The notes: generated by a model not told the origin, from the sequence alone. A stretch of DNA of 64,000 nucleotides from Mycobacterium cookii (GCF_010727945.1 NZ_AP022569.1:620001-684000); one strand, 5' to 3'. Positions 40,005-49,142 are shown, numbered from the stretch's first letter. Translations and numbers: made by a program.

Positions 40005-40616
40005 ATGACCGATGGTGACGCTCAGACCCCGCACCGCGTTCTGATCGCCGAGGACGAGGCGCTGATCCGGCTCGACTTGGCCGAGATGCTGCGCGAAGAG
40101 GGCTATGACATCGTCGGCGAAGCCGGCGACGGCCAGGAAGCCGTCGAGCTGGCCGAGCAGCTGAACCCCGACCTGGTGATCATGGACGTCAAGATGCCAC
40201 GCCGCGACGGCATCGACGCCGCGTCGGAGATCGCCAGCAAGCGAATCGCCCCGATTGTGGTGCTGACCGCGTTCAGCCAACGCGACCTCGTCGAGAAAGC
40301 CCGCGACGCCGGCGCGATGGCGTATCTGGTCAAGCCATTCACCATCTCCGACTTGATCCCCGCAATTGAGGTGGCGCTCAGCCGTTTCAGCGAAATCCGG
40401 GCGCTGGAGCGCGAAGTCGAGACACTGTCCGACCGGCTGGAGACGCGCAAGCTCGTCGAACGGGCCAAGGGCCTGCTGCAGGCCAACCAGGGCATGACCG
40501 AGCCCGAAGCGTTCAAGTGGATTCAGCGTGCGGCGATGGACCGGCGGACCACCATGAAGCACGTCGCCGAAGTCGTCCTGGAAACGCTGGACGGCGCGAA
40601 GGACGCCAACGGCTAG
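40005..40616 (+). CDS. pdtaR: ANTAR-domain response regulator PdtaR
   Basis: This is an RNA-binding response regulator (Rv1626 orthologue), the partner of the PdtaS histidine kinase. The 203-residue protein has an N-terminal receiver with acidic pocket IAEDEAL, phospho-acceptor D61 in VIMDVKMPRRDG, and lysine in LVKPF. An ANTAR domain follows (ETRKLVERAKGLLQ, MTEPEAFKWIQRAAMDRR). ANTAR proteins bind paired RNA stem-loops and act in antitermination. ATG 40005 starts seven bases after a CAGAAT hexamer. It overlaps the convergent thiolase-like gene by four bases. Confidence 0.95.
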   Translation: MTDGDAQTPHRVLIAEDEALIRLDLAEMLREEGYDIVGEAGDGQEAVELAEQLNPDLVIMDVKMPRRDGIDAASEIASKRIAPIVVLTAFSQRDLVEKARDAGAMAYLVKPFTISDLIPAIEVALSRFSEIRALEREVETLSDRLETRKLVERAKGLLQANQGMTEPEAFKWIQRAAMDRRTTMKHVAEVVLETLDGAKDANG

Positions 40617-41812
40617 CGCGCGACGATCACCGATGAGCCGTGGCCGAACAGGCCCTGATTCGCGGTGACGCCGACCGTGGCGTTCTCGACCTGCCGACCG
40701 GTCGCCTGACCGCGCAGCTGCCAGGTCAGCTCGCAGACCTGCGCGATCGCCTGGGCCGGGATGGCTTCGCCGAAGCAGGCCAGCCCGCCCGAGGGATTGA
40801 CCGGCACCTTGCCGCCGATGGCGGTCGCACCGCTACGCAGCAGCGCCTCAGCGTCACCCTTCGGGCACAGCCCGAGGTGCTCGTACCAGTCGAGCTCCAG
40901 CGCGGTGGACAGGTCATAGACCTCGGCCAGGCTCACATCCTCGGGCCCGATACCGGCTTCGGCATACGCGGCGTCGAGGATCTGATCCTTGAACACCCGA
41001 TCCGGCGCGGGTACGACAGCGGTGGAATCCGTTGCGATATCCGGTAATTCGGGGAGATGCTGCGGGTACTGCGGAGTCACTGTGCTCACCGCGCGGACCG
41101 ACGGCACGCCGTCCAGCGAGCCGAGGTGCTTGCGGGCGAAGTCCGCGCTGGCCACGATCAGCGCCGCCGCGCCGTCGGAGGTCGCGCAGATGTCGAGTTG
41201 CCGCAGCGGATCGCTGACCACCGGGCTGGCCAGCACGTCCTCGACCGAGGATTCCTTGCGGTAGCGGGCATTCGGGTTCTGCAGGCCGTGCCGGGAGTTC
41301 TTGACCTTCACCTGCGCGAAGTCTTCGGATGTCGCCCCGTGGAGGTCCATTCGCCGTCGCGCGAGCAACGCGAAGTAGACCGGGTTCATCGCGCCGATCA
41401 GATGGAACCGTTGCCAGTCCGGGTCGTTCTTGCGCTCGCCGCCGACCGGGGCGAACGCGCCCTTCGGCGTGGTGTCCGCGCCGATGACCAGCGCGACGTC
41501 ACAGAACCCGGCCAGAATGTGGGCCCGGGCGCTCTGCAGCGCCTGCGATCCGCTGGCGCACGCCGCGTAGCTGGAGCTGACCGGGACGCCGTTCCAGCCG
41601 AGCTTCTGCGCGAATGTCGACCCGGCGATGAAGCCCGGGTAGCCGTTACGGATGGTGTCGGCGCCGGCCACCAACTGGATCTGCCGCCAGTCCAATCCGG
41701 CTTCAGCCAGCGCGGCACGGGCCGCGACCACGCCGTATTCGGTGAAGTCACGACCCCATTTGCCCCACGGGTGCATGCCGGCGCCGAGAATGTACAGCGG
41801 TTCAGGACTCAT
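40613..41812 (-). CDS. Thiolase-like lipid-transfer protein (Rv1627c-like)
   Basis: The 399-residue protein has a thiolase/SCP-x fold with the reactive cysteine region SSSYAACASGSQALQSA, the C-terminal NPSGGLACFGEAIPAQA with a conserved cysteine, and the terminal glycine loop GLFGHGSSV. Family members act as degradative thiolases or acyl-CoA/steroid aldolases in partnership with DUF35 proteins. Here the DUF35 gene is immediately upstream and overlaps by four bases. That pairing supports a two-protein complex in lipid or sterol side-chain metabolism. The substrate is unknown. Confidence 0.88.
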   Translation of the reverse strand: MSPEPLYILGAGMHPWGKWGRDFTEYGVVAARAALAEAGLDWRQIQLVAGADTIRNGYPGFIAGSTFAQKLGWNGVPVSSSYAACASGSQALQSARAHILAGFCDVALVIGADTTPKGAFAPVGGERKNDPDWQRFHLIGAMNPVYFALLARRRMDLHGATSEDFAQVKVKNSRHGLQNPNARYRKESSVEDVLASPVVSDPLRQLDICATSDGAAALIVASADFARKHLGSLDGVPSVRAVSTVTPQYPQHLPELPDIATDSTAVVPAPDRVFKDQILDAAYAEAGIGPEDVSLAEVYDLSTALELDWYEHLGLCPKGDAEALLRSGATAIGGKVPVNPSGGLACFGEAIPAQAIAQVCELTWQLRGQATGRQVENATVGVTANQGLFGHGSSVIVAR

Positions 41813-42252
41813 GGCGCCACCTTCCAGGCGTGCACGATGCGTTCGACGCCGTCGGCGTCGGTGAACAAGGTCATGGTGGCCAACTCCATCTCCATGCCGA
41901 CCTTCAGGTCGGCCGCCAAAGTGCCGTCGACGACCTTGCCCAGCACGATGATTCCCTCGTCGGCCAGTTCGACCGCGGCGATGGCGAACGGCTCGAACGG
42001 ATCCGCGGCAGGGTAGGGCGCCGGCGGTGGATAGCGGTTCTCGGTGTAGCTCCACAATGTTCCGCGGCGCGACAAGGCGACGGCCTCTAGCGTGTCGCTG
42101 TCGCAGGCCGGATTGGGGCAGTTGTTCTCCCGCGGCGGGAAGACGTAGGTGCCGCACTTCGGGCACTTACTGCCGATCAGGTGGGGATTTTCGGCGTCGT
42201 CGGTGGTGAACCACCCGTCGATAGCCGGTTCTGGGCTGGTGACCTCTGGCAC
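41809..42252 (-). CDS. DUF35 OB-fold zinc-ribbon acyl-CoA-associated protein (Rv1628c-like)
   Basis: The 147-residue protein has an N-terminal rubredoxin-like zinc ribbon with four cysteines (KCPKCGTYVFPP and NNCPNPACDS) and an OB-fold with GTLWSYTENRYPPP and KVGMEMELATMTL. It is the partner type of the thiolase-like protein encoded next, with which it overlaps by ATGA. GTG 42252 is six bases after a TACGCT -10 element, suggesting a leaderless transcript for both genes. It is divergent from polA. Confidence 0.88.
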   Translation of the reverse strand: MPEVTSPEPAIDGWFTTDDAENPHLIGSKCPKCGTYVFPPRENNCPNPACDSDTLEAVALSRRGTLWSYTENRYPPPAPYPAADPFEPFAIAAVELADEGIIVLGKVVDGTLAADLKVGMEMELATMTLFTDADGVERIVHAWKVAP

Positions 42253-42258
42253 CGGGCC

Positions 42259-42264
42259 AGCGTA
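42259..42264 (-). promoter_or_regulatory. -10 element of the DUF35/thiolase-like pair
   Basis: TACGCT on the minus strand, six bases before the GTG at 42252. It is a TANNNT hexamer without a following ribosome-binding site. Confidence 0.45.
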
Positions 42265-42345
42265 CCCAGCGCAGGCACGAAACTGAAACGTGTTGCAGTT
42301 TGTCGGCAGGGGACGCGGCGGTTCCTCGGGGTCGGACCCAGTGCC

Positions 42346-42351
42346 TAGAGT
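42346..42351 (+). promoter_or_regulatory. -10 element of polA
   Basis: TAGAGT lies seven bases before the polA GTG at 42359. The intervening TGGAGCC could act as a weak ribosome-binding site if transcription began earlier, but the spacing fits leaderless initiation. Confidence 0.45.
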
Positions 42352-42358
42352 TGGAGCC

Positions 42359-45091
42359 GTGAGCCCAGCGAAGACGGCAAGCACGAAGACGCAAGGTGTT
42401 AAGGCCGGCGACGAGAAGCCGACGCTGATGCTGCTGGACGGCAATTCGCTGGCGTACCGCGCGTTTTATGCGCTGCCGGCGGAGAACTTCAAGACGCAGG
42501 GTGGTCTGACCACCAACGCGGTGTACGGCTTCACCGCCATGCTGATCAACCTGCTGCGCGACGAGTCGCCGACCCACATCGCGGCGGCCTTCGACGTGTC
42601 GCGGCAGACATTCCGCGCCGAGCGTTATCCGGAGTACAAAGCCAACCGGACAACCACCCCGGACGAATTCCGCGGTCAGATCGACGTCACCAAGGAAGTG
42701 CTTGCGGCACTGGGCATTACGGTGCTTGCCGAGCCGGGCTTCGAAGCCGACGACCTGATCGCGACGTTGGCCACCCAGGCCGACAAAGAGGGCTACCGGG
42801 TGCTGGTGGTCACCGGCGACCGTGATTCGCTGCAGCTGGTCAACGACGACGTGACCGTGCTGTATCCGCGCAAAGGTGTCAGCGAACTGACCCGATTCAC
42901 TCCGGACGCCGTCGCGGAGAAGTACGGCCTGACACCCGAGCAGTACCCCGACTTCGCCGCGCTGCGCGGCGACCCGAGTGACAACTTGCCCGGTATCCCC
43001 GGCGTCGGCGAGAAGACGGCTACGAAGTGGATTAGCGAGTACGGCTCGCTGCAGGCGCTGGTCGACGGTGTCGACTCGGTGCGAGGCAAGGTCGGTGACG
43101 CGCTGCGGGCCAACCTTGCCGGGGTGATCCGCAACCGTGAGCTCACCGAGCTGGTCCGTGACGTGCCCTTGGCGCAGACGCCGGACACGCTGCGGATGCA
43201 GCCGTGGAATCGTGACCAGATTCACCAGCTGTTCGACCAGCTGGAGTTCCGAGTCCTGCGTGATCGCCTGTTCGACACCCTCGCCGCCGTCGAGCCCGAG
43301 GTCGACGAGGGCTTCGACGTCCGCGGGGGAGCGCTGGAGCCCGGCACGGTCGGGCAGTGGCTGGCCGACCACGTCGCCGACGGGCGCCGCGCAGGGCTGG
43401 CGGTGGTCGGGACGCATCTGCCCTACGGCGGCGATGCGACCGCGCTGGCGATCGCCGCGGCCGACGGCGACGGCGCCTTCATCGACACCACCACGTTGAC
43501 GCCCGAAGACGATGCGGCGCTGGCGTCGTGGCTGGCCGATCCCGAGCAGCCCAAGGCGCTGCACGAGGCGAAGCTGGCCATCCACGACCTCACCGGGCGC
43601 GGCTGGATGCTGGACGGGATCAGCTCCGACACCGCGCTGGCCGCTTACCTGGTCCGCCCCGGGCAACGCAGCTTCACCCTCGACGATTTGTCGCTGCGTT
43701 ACCTGCGTCGCGAGCTACGCGCGGAAACATCTGAGCAGCAACAACTTTCGCTTCTCGACGACGATGAAGGCGTCGACGAGCAAGCCGTGCAGACCACGGT
43801 GTTGCGGGCCCGTGCGGTCGTAGACCTGGCCGACGCCTTGGACGCCGAGCTGACCCGCATCGACTCCACGTCGCTGTTGGGCGAGATGGAGCTACCGGTG
43901 CAGCGGGTGCTCGCAAACATGGAGTCCGCGGGCATCGCGGTCAACCTGGACCAATTGACCGAACTGCAAAGCCAATTCGCCGATCAGATCCGTGATGCGG
44001 CCGAGGCGGCGTACGCCGTCATCGGCAAGCAGATCAACCTCGGCTCGCCCAAACAGTTGCAGGTTGTGCTGTTCGACGAACTCGAGATGCCGAAAACGAA
44101 GCGGACGAAGACGGGCTACACCACCGACGCGGATGCGCTGCAATCACTGTTCGACAAAACCGGTCACCCGTTCCTGCAGCATCTGCTCGCACACCGCGAC
44201 GTCACCCGGCTGAAGGTGACCGTCGACGGGCTGCTGAATTCGGTTGCCGGCGATGGCCGTATCCACACCACGTTCAACCAGACCATCGCCGCGACCGGCC
44301 GGCTGTCGTCCACCGAGCCCAACCTGCAGAACATCCCGATTCGCACCGACGCCGGCCGACAGATCCGCGACGCCTTCGTCGTGGGCAGCGGCTACACCGA
44401 GCTGATGACCGCCGACTACAGCCAGATCGAGATGCGGATCATGGCGCATCTGTCTCGCGACGACGGCCTCATCGAGGCCTTCAACACCGGCGAAGACCTG
44501 CACTCGTTCGTCGCCGCGCGAGCCTTCGGCGTCCCGATCGACGAGGTGACCGGCGAGCTGCGGCGCCGGGTCAAGGCGATGTCCTACGGGCTGGCCTACG
44601 GGCTGAGCGCCTATGGGCTGGCGGCTCAGCTGAAAATCTCCACCGAAGAGGCCAAGGTCCAGATGGATGCCTACTTCGCCCGGTTCGGCGGAGTGCGCGA
44701 TTACCTGCTGGACGTCGTCGAGCAGGCCCGCAAAGACGGCTACACCTCGACGGTGCTGGGCCGCCGCCGCTACCTGCCCGAGCTGGACAGTACGAACCGG
44801 CAGGTGCGCGAGGCCGCCGAGCGCGCGGCGCTCAACGCGCCGATCCAGGGCAGCGCGGCCGACATCATCAAGGTGGCGATGATCGAGGTCGACAAGGCTC
44901 TGACGGCGTCGGGGTTGTCGTCGCGGATGGTGTTACAGGTGCACGACGAGCTGTTGTTCGAGGTCGCGTCCGGCGAGCGTGCGCAACTCGAGGAGTTGGT
45001 GCGCGACAAGATGGGCGGCGCGTACCCGCTCGACGTTCCGCTGGAGGTCTCGGTGGGCTACGGCCCGAGCTGGGACACCGCCGCGCACTGA
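42359..45091 (+). CDS. polA: DNA polymerase I PolA
   Basis: PolA fills gaps and removes RNA primers. The 910-residue protein has a 5'-nuclease domain (about residues 22-310: LMLLDGNSLAYRAFYAL, LVVTGDRDSLQLV, LRGDPSDNLPGIPGVGEKT). A 3'-5' exonuclease-like domain (about 320-500) appears to have lost its catalytic acidic residues, as in other mycobacteria. The polymerase domain carries ADYSQIEMRIMAHLS, RRRVKAMSYGLAYG and QVHDELLFE. The GTG at 42359 matches the M. tuberculosis start (VSPAKTA). Confidence 0.97.
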   Translation: MSPAKTASTKTQGVKAGDEKPTLMLLDGNSLAYRAFYALPAENFKTQGGLTTNAVYGFTAMLINLLRDESPTHIAAAFDVSRQTFRAERYPEYKANRTTTPDEFRGQIDVTKEVLAALGITVLAEPGFEADDLIATLATQADKEGYRVLVVTGDRDSLQLVNDDVTVLYPRKGVSELTRFTPDAVAEKYGLTPEQYPDFAALRGDPSDNLPGIPGVGEKTATKWISEYGSLQALVDGVDSVRGKVGDALRANLAGVIRNRELTELVRDVPLAQTPDTLRMQPWNRDQIHQLFDQLEFRVLRDRLFDTLAAVEPEVDEGFDVRGGALEPGTVGQWLADHVADGRRAGLAVVGTHLPYGGDATALAIAAADGDGAFIDTTTLTPEDDAALASWLADPEQPKALHEAKLAIHDLTGRGWMLDGISSDTALAAYLVRPGQRSFTLDDLSLRYLRRELRAETSEQQQLSLLDDDEGVDEQAVQTTVLRARAVVDLADALDAELTRIDSTSLLGEMELPVQRVLANMESAGIAVNLDQLTELQSQFADQIRDAAEAAYAVIGKQINLGSPKQLQVVLFDELEMPKTKRTKTGYTTDADALQSLFDKTGHPFLQHLLAHRDVTRLKVTVDGLLNSVAGDGRIHTTFNQTIAATGRLSSTEPNLQNIPIRTDAGRQIRDAFVVGSGYTELMTADYSQIEMRIMAHLSRDDGLIEAFNTGEDLHSFVAARAFGVPIDEVTGELRRRVKAMSYGLAYGLSAYGLAAQLKISTEEAKVQMDAYFARFGGVRDYLLDVVEQARKDGYTSTVLGRRRYLPELDSTNRQVREAAERAALNAPIQGSAADIIKVAMIEVDKALTASGLSSRMVLQVHDELLFEVASGERAQLEELVRDKMGGAYPLDVPLEVSVGYGPSWDTAAH

Positions 45092-45102
45092 GGCATTGCG
45101 TC

Positions 45103-45120
45103 CTCAGATTCCTGTCTGAG
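45103..45120 (+). terminator. Hairpin after polA
   Basis: CTCAGA-TTCCTG-TCTGAG forms a perfect six-base stem 11 bases after the polA stop, before the ribosome-binding site of the next gene. It is a modest stem without a U tract and may only attenuate read-through. Confidence 0.35.
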
Positions 45121-45167
45121 TGCCCGCGTCGGCGGGTAAGCGCAGACGGTATCGAGGAAGGCGTGTC

Positions 45168-45614
45168 ATGAACGCAACCTGGATGATCCCCTTCATCATC
45201 CTCGGCGGTGCCCTTCAGACCTGCGGGGCCGCCATGAACAGTCAGCTCTACAAGCACATGCTCAACCCGTGGCTGGCGTCGGCGATCTCGGCCGCGTTGG
45301 TCGCGATTTTCTTCGTCGCGATATTCGTCGTGAGGTCGAAACCGCTGCCCAGCGTGCAGGACGCGATGTCGATGCCGTGGTGGGCAGTCGTCGGCGGTCT
45401 GGTCGGCGCCGTGCAGGTCTACGCGGGCCTGACCTTGGTGCACAAGGTCGGCGCCGGCACCTTCATGGGGCTCACGGTGACCGCGGCGCTCATCATGTCG
45501 CTGCTGATCGACCATTTCGGCTGGCTCCGGGTGGATCCCCATCCGATCAGCCTGGGCAGGGTGCTGGGTGGCGTGCTCATGGTCGGCGGAGTCACCCTGA
45601 TCACCGCGTTCTGA
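45168..45614 (+). CDS. Small DMT-superfamily membrane protein (DUF606/YdcZ-like)
   Basis: The 148-residue protein has four or five helices covering almost its whole length, with glycine-rich segments ILGGALQTCGAAMNSQL and GVLMVGGVTLITAF typical of the DUF606 (YdcZ) half-size drug/metabolite transporters. ATG 45168 has GAGGAAGG upstream. It lies between polA and rpsA on the same strand. Such half-size proteins usually work as dimers; the substrate is unknown. Confidence 0.8.
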   Translation: MNATWMIPFIILGGALQTCGAAMNSQLYKHMLNPWLASAISAALVAIFFVAIFVVRSKPLPSVQDAMSMPWWAVVGGLVGAVQVYAGLTLVHKVGAGTFMGLTVTAALIMSLLIDHFGWLRVDPHPISLGRVLGGVLMVGGVTLITAF

Positions 45615-45669
45615 CGGTGCGAGCCCCGGCGCGTTTTCGACAACTCGCCAGAGCGAGTTTGGCCTGCGT

Positions 45670-45698
45670 GTACCTAGTCGAGTAGCCTCGACAGGTAC
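45670..45698 (+). promoter_or_regulatory. Long hairpin upstream of rpsA
   Basis: GTACCTAGTCGAG and CTCGACAGGTAC pair over 12 positions with one bulged base around a TAGC loop, ending 59 bases before the rpsA ATG. If transcribed it would be a stable leader stem-loop, possibly a target for S1 autoregulation. Otherwise it is an operator or the terminator of the preceding gene. Confidence 0.5.
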
Positions 45699-45757
45699 GT
45701 GTGTTCAGCACGATCAGTGTCCCTACGACCCCAACCTGTCCGGAGCAACCCAACAAT

Positions 45758-47203
45758 ATGCCGAGTCCCACCGTCACCTCGCCGCAAGTAGCCGTCAACG
45801 ACATAGGCTCGAGCGAGGATTTTCTCGCCGCCATCGACAAAACAATCAAGTACTTCAACGATGGCGACATCGTCGAGGGGACCATCGTCAAAGTTGACCG
45901 GGACGAGGTCCTGCTCGACATCGGTTACAAGACCGAAGGCGTCATCCCCTCCCGCGAACTGTCCATCAAGCACGATGTCGACCCCAACGAGGTCGTTTCC
46001 GTGGGCGATGAAGTTGAAGCCCTGGTTCTCACCAAAGAGGACAAAGAAGGCCGTCTGATCCTGTCCAAGAAGCGTGCTCAATACGAGCGCGCCTGGGGCA
46101 CCATCGAGGCACTCAAGGAGAAGGACGAGGCCGTCAAGGGCACCGTCATCGAGGTCGTCAAGGGTGGTCTGATCCTCGACATCGGGCTGCGCGGCTTCCT
46201 ACCCGCCTCGCTGGTCGAGATGCGCCGCGTCCGCGATCTGCAGCCGTACATCGGCAAGGAGATCGAAGCCAAGATCATCGAGCTCGACAAGAACCGCAAC
46301 AACGTGGTGCTGTCGCGTCGCGCCTGGCTCGAGCAGACCCAGTCCGAGGTGCGCAGCGAGTTCCTCAATCAGCTGCAGAAGGGCGCCATCCGCAAGGGTG
46401 TGGTGTCCTCGATCGTCAACTTCGGCGCGTTCGTCGACCTGGGCGGGGTGGACGGCCTGGTGCACGTCTCCGAGCTGTCCTGGAAGCACATCGACCATCC
46501 GTCCGAGGTCGTGCAGGTGGGCGACGAGGTCACCGTCGAGGTGCTCGACGTCGACATGGACCGCGAGCGGGTTTCGTTGTCGCTCAAGGCGACTCAGGAA
46601 GACCCGTGGCGCCACTTCGCCCGCACCCACGCCATCGGCCAGATCGTGCCGGGCAAGGTCACCAAGCTGGTGCCCTTCGGTGCGTTCGTCCGCGTCGAAG
46701 AGGGCATCGAAGGTCTGGTGCACATCTCCGAGTTGGCCGAGCGCCACGTCGAGGTGCCCGACCAGGTGGTCGCCGTCGGCGACGACGCGATGGTCAAGGT
46801 CATCGACATCGACCTCGAGCGTCGTCGTATCTCGTTGAGCCTCAAGCAGGCCAACGAGGACTACACCGAAGAGTTCGACCCCGCCAAATACGGCATGGCC
46901 GACAGCTACGACGACCAGGGCAACTACATCTTCCCCGAGGGCTTCGACGCCGAAACCAACGAGTGGCTCGACGGTTTCGACAGCCAGCGCACCGAGTGGG
47001 AGGCCCGTTACGCGGAGGCCGAGCGTCGGCACAAGATGCACACCGCTCAGATGGAGCGGTTCGCCGAGGCCGAGGCCGAGGCTGCTCAGCGTCCGCAAGC
47101 CAACGGCTCGTCGTCGTCGGGTGACGACCAGCCCAGCGGCGGCTCGCTGGCCAGCGATGCTCAGCTCGCCGCTCTGCGGGAGAAGCTCGCGGGCAGCGCC
47201 TAG
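45758..47203 (+). CDS. rpsA: 30S ribosomal protein S1
   Basis: RpsA binds mRNA on the 30S subunit. The 481-residue protein has four S1 OB-fold repeats beginning near residues 35 (DGDIVEGTIVKVDRDEV), 125 (KGTVIEVVKGGLILDIG), 210 (RKGVVSSIVNFGAFVDLGG) and 295 (PGKVTKLVPFGAFVRV). An acidic, low-complexity C-terminal tail of about 110 residues follows. Four repeats instead of six is normal for actinobacteria. Length equals M. tuberculosis RpsA, the protein once proposed as a pyrazinoic acid target. A strong terminator follows. Confidence 0.97.
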   Translation: MPSPTVTSPQVAVNDIGSSEDFLAAIDKTIKYFNDGDIVEGTIVKVDRDEVLLDIGYKTEGVIPSRELSIKHDVDPNEVVSVGDEVEALVLTKEDKEGRLILSKKRAQYERAWGTIEALKEKDEAVKGTVIEVVKGGLILDIGLRGFLPASLVEMRRVRDLQPYIGKEIEAKIIELDKNRNNVVLSRRAWLEQTQSEVRSEFLNQLQKGAIRKGVVSSIVNFGAFVDLGGVDGLVHVSELSWKHIDHPSEVVQVGDEVTVEVLDVDMDRERVSLSLKATQEDPWRHFARTHAIGQIVPGKVTKLVPFGAFVRVEEGIEGLVHISELAERHVEVPDQVVAVGDDAMVKVIDIDLERRRISLSLKQANEDYTEEFDPAKYGMADSYDDQGNYIFPEGFDAETNEWLDGFDSQRTEWEARYAEAERRHKMHTAQMERFAEAEAEAAQRPQANGSSSSGDDQPSGGSLASDAQLAALREKLAGSA

Positions 47204-47218
47204 CGATCAGATCTACGA

Positions 47219-47255
47219 ACGAACGCCCCGGCTCAGAAGAGTCCGGGGCGTTCGT
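47219..47255 (+). terminator. Strong hairpin terminator after rpsA
   Basis: A 13-base perfect stem ACGAACGCCCCGG/CCGGGGCGTTCGT with an 11-base loop lies 15 bases after the rpsA stop and just before coaE. This is the strongest terminator-like structure I found in the window. Confidence 0.8.
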
Positions 47256-47283
47256 CGTTCGAGTGCCCTGACAGACTGGTGCG

Positions 47284-48471
47284 GTGCTGCGCATTGGCCT
47301 GTCCGGCGGTATCGGCGCCGGAAAGTCGACCGTGTCCTCGACATTCAGCGAACTCGGCGGAATCGTCGTCGACGGCGACGTGATCTCCCGTGAAGTCGTC
47401 GAACCGGGAACCGAGGGACTGACCAAGCTCGTCGAGGCGTTCGGCGAGAAGATTCTGTCGCCGGACGGAACGCTGAACCGGCCCGCATTGGCCGCGATCG
47501 CCTTCAGCGACGACGAGAAGCGTCAGACGCTGAACGGCATCGTGCATCCGTTGGTCGGGCAGCGGCGGGCGGAGCTGATCGCTGCGGCGGGCGATGATGC
47601 CGTGATCGTGGAGGACATCCCGCTTCTGGTGGAATCCGGTATGGCGCCGATGTTCCCGTTGGTGGTGATCGTGAACGCCGACGAAGACCTCCGGGTGAAG
47701 CGGCTGATCGAGCACCGTGGCTTCACCGAAGAGGACGCACGGGCGAGAATCGCAGCGCAGGCCACCGAAGAACAGCGGCGTGCGGTCGCCGATGTGTGGC
47801 TCGACAACGCCGGCAGCGCAGACGAATTGGTGGAGAAGGCGCGCGTGCTGTGGCACCAGCGCATCGTGCCGTTCGAGCACAATCTCGATGCCGGGGAGCC
47901 GGCCCGCGCACCCCTTGCGCTGGTGCCGTACGACCCGTCCTGGCCGGATCAGGCGCGCCGCATCGTGGCGCGACTCAACACGGCCTGCGGGCACCGAGCC
48001 GTCCGCATCGACCACGTCGGATCGACCGCCGTGCCGGGGATGGACGCCAAAGACGTCATCGATGTGCAAGTCACGGTCGCTTCGCTCGATGTCGCCGACG
48101 AGCTGGCCGGAGCGTTGACGAGCGCTGGATATGTGCACATGCCGATCACCGCTGACGTGAGCAAGCCGAACACCGGTGACGAGTCGTTGTGGCACAAGCG
48201 ACTTCACTGCTCGGCCGACCCGGGCCGGCCGACCAATGTGCATCTGCGTGTCGACGGCTGGCCCAATCAGCTGTTCGCGCTGCTCTTCGTCGACTGGCTG
48301 GCGGCCAATCCCGCTGTGCAACAGGAGTATCTGGCCGTGAAACGGCAAGCCGAACAGGGCGCCGGCGGAAGCGTCGAGGCCTACGTCGCCGCAAAGGAAC
48401 CGTGGTTCGCCGAGGCCTACCGTCGGGCGTGGGACTGGGCCGATGCATCGGGTTGGCGCCCTGGCGATTAG
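47284..48471 (+). CDS. coaE: Dephospho-CoA kinase CoaE fused to a GrpB/UPF0157 domain
   Basis: The N-terminal 200 residues are a P-loop kinase (GLSGGIGAGKST, VDGDVISREVVEPG) that phosphorylates dephospho-CoA, the last step of CoA synthesis. The C-terminal half (from about 205) is a GrpB/UPF0157 nucleotidyltransferase-like domain with RIDHVGSTAVPGMDAKDVID and HLRVDGWPNQL. This fusion is typical of mycobacterial CoaE; the role of the second domain is not settled, though a chaperone-like or regulatory function has been suggested. GTG 47284 has no clear ribosome-binding site. It overlaps the convergent regulator gene by four bases. Confidence 0.94.
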   Translation: MLRIGLSGGIGAGKSTVSSTFSELGGIVVDGDVISREVVEPGTEGLTKLVEAFGEKILSPDGTLNRPALAAIAFSDDEKRQTLNGIVHPLVGQRRAELIAAAGDDAVIVEDIPLLVESGMAPMFPLVVIVNADEDLRVKRLIEHRGFTEEDARARIAAQATEEQRRAVADVWLDNAGSADELVEKARVLWHQRIVPFEHNLDAGEPARAPLALVPYDPSWPDQARRIVARLNTACGHRAVRIDHVGSTAVPGMDAKDVIDVQVTVASLDVADELAGALTSAGYVHMPITADVSKPNTGDESLWHKRLHCSADPGRPTNVHLRVDGWPNQLFALLFVDWLAANPAVQQEYLAVKRQAEQGAGGSVEAYVAAKEPWFAEAYRRAWDWADASGWRPGD

Positions 48472-49142
48472 GGGCGCGGGACGCCGGCCATCTGCGACTG
48501 ACCGAGCCAGGTCGGCACCGCTCGGCGCACCTGGGACGGCGCGTCAATGGATACCGAGCCCTGCCGGAGCGCACGCGACCACGACGCGTCGCCCCGCCAG
48601 ATCTCGGTCAGCGCCCGTAGCGTGCACGACACCGTCGCGGTGATGTCGTAGCCGGGGTCGAAATCGCACACATCGGCTTTGCCGTCGGCGACCACCAGCC
48701 ACCACGATGACGACTTCGACGGCGCGACGCTCGACAACCTGAACGCCAGGACCGTGCGCTCACGTGGCCATTCCTCGATCGGCATTTTGCGATGGATGTC
48801 CCACATCAGCAGGTGCGGGTCGAGGTCGTGGTCGCCGATTTCGGGGATCCAGCGCACCCCCCAGACACCGATCGCCTGCACCACGTCGTGCAGCTCGGCG
48901 CCGCTGGGCGTCAGCGTGTACGACACCCGCCCGTCGGCCTCAGACCGTTCGACCAGACCGGCCCGAGCCAGGGTCTGCAGCCGCTTGGACAGCAGGGCCG
49001 GCGACATCTTGGGCACACCACGGCGCAGGTCGTTGAAGTGCCTACTGCCGTCGAGCAATTCGCGTATCACGAGCATCGTCCAGCGCTCGTCGAGCAGCTC
49101 CATCGCTTTGGCGACCGGGCAGAACTGGCCATAGGACGGCAT
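48468..49142 (-). CDS. HxlR-family regulator with C-terminal SCP2-like domain
   Basis: The 224-residue protein starts MPSYGQFCPVAKAMELL, with the conserved HxlR cysteine C8, and has a winged helix (HFNDLRRGVPKMSPALLSK, GLVERSEADGRVSYTLT). The C-terminal 110 residues (from about 115) look like an SCP2/sterol-carrier-type ligand domain (WWLVVADGKADVCDFDPG), an arrangement found in several actinobacterial HxlR proteins. It is divergent from a methyltransferase gene across the palindrome 49185-49200, its likely operator. The ligand is unknown; a hydrophobic molecule is plausible. Confidence 0.85.
   Translation of the reverse strand: MPSYGQFCPVAKAMELLDERWTMLVIRELLDGSRHFNDLRRGVPKMSPALLSKRLQTLARAGLVERSEADGRVSYTLTPSGAELHDVVQAIGVWGVRWIPEIGDHDLDPHLLMWDIHRKMPIEEWPRERTVLAFRLSSVAPSKSSSWWLVVADGKADVCDFDPGYDITATVSCTLRALTEIWRGDASWSRALRQGSVSIDAPSQVRRAVPTWLGQSQMAGVPRP

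Noticed and set aside
42167-43666. 499-codon minus-strand open frame opposite the 5' part of polA
   Set aside because: Antisense to conserved 5'-nuclease codons; no domain, and low-complexity composition typical of a GC-rich shadow.
45103-45120. Strong intrinsic terminator after polA
   Set aside because: The stem has only six pairs and no U tract, so it is listed as a weak hairpin with low confidence rather than a firm terminator.
47219-47255. Riboswitch in front of coaE
   Set aside because: The structure is a single long GC-rich hairpin directly after rpsA with no room for an aptamer before the coaE start; terminator is the simpler reading.
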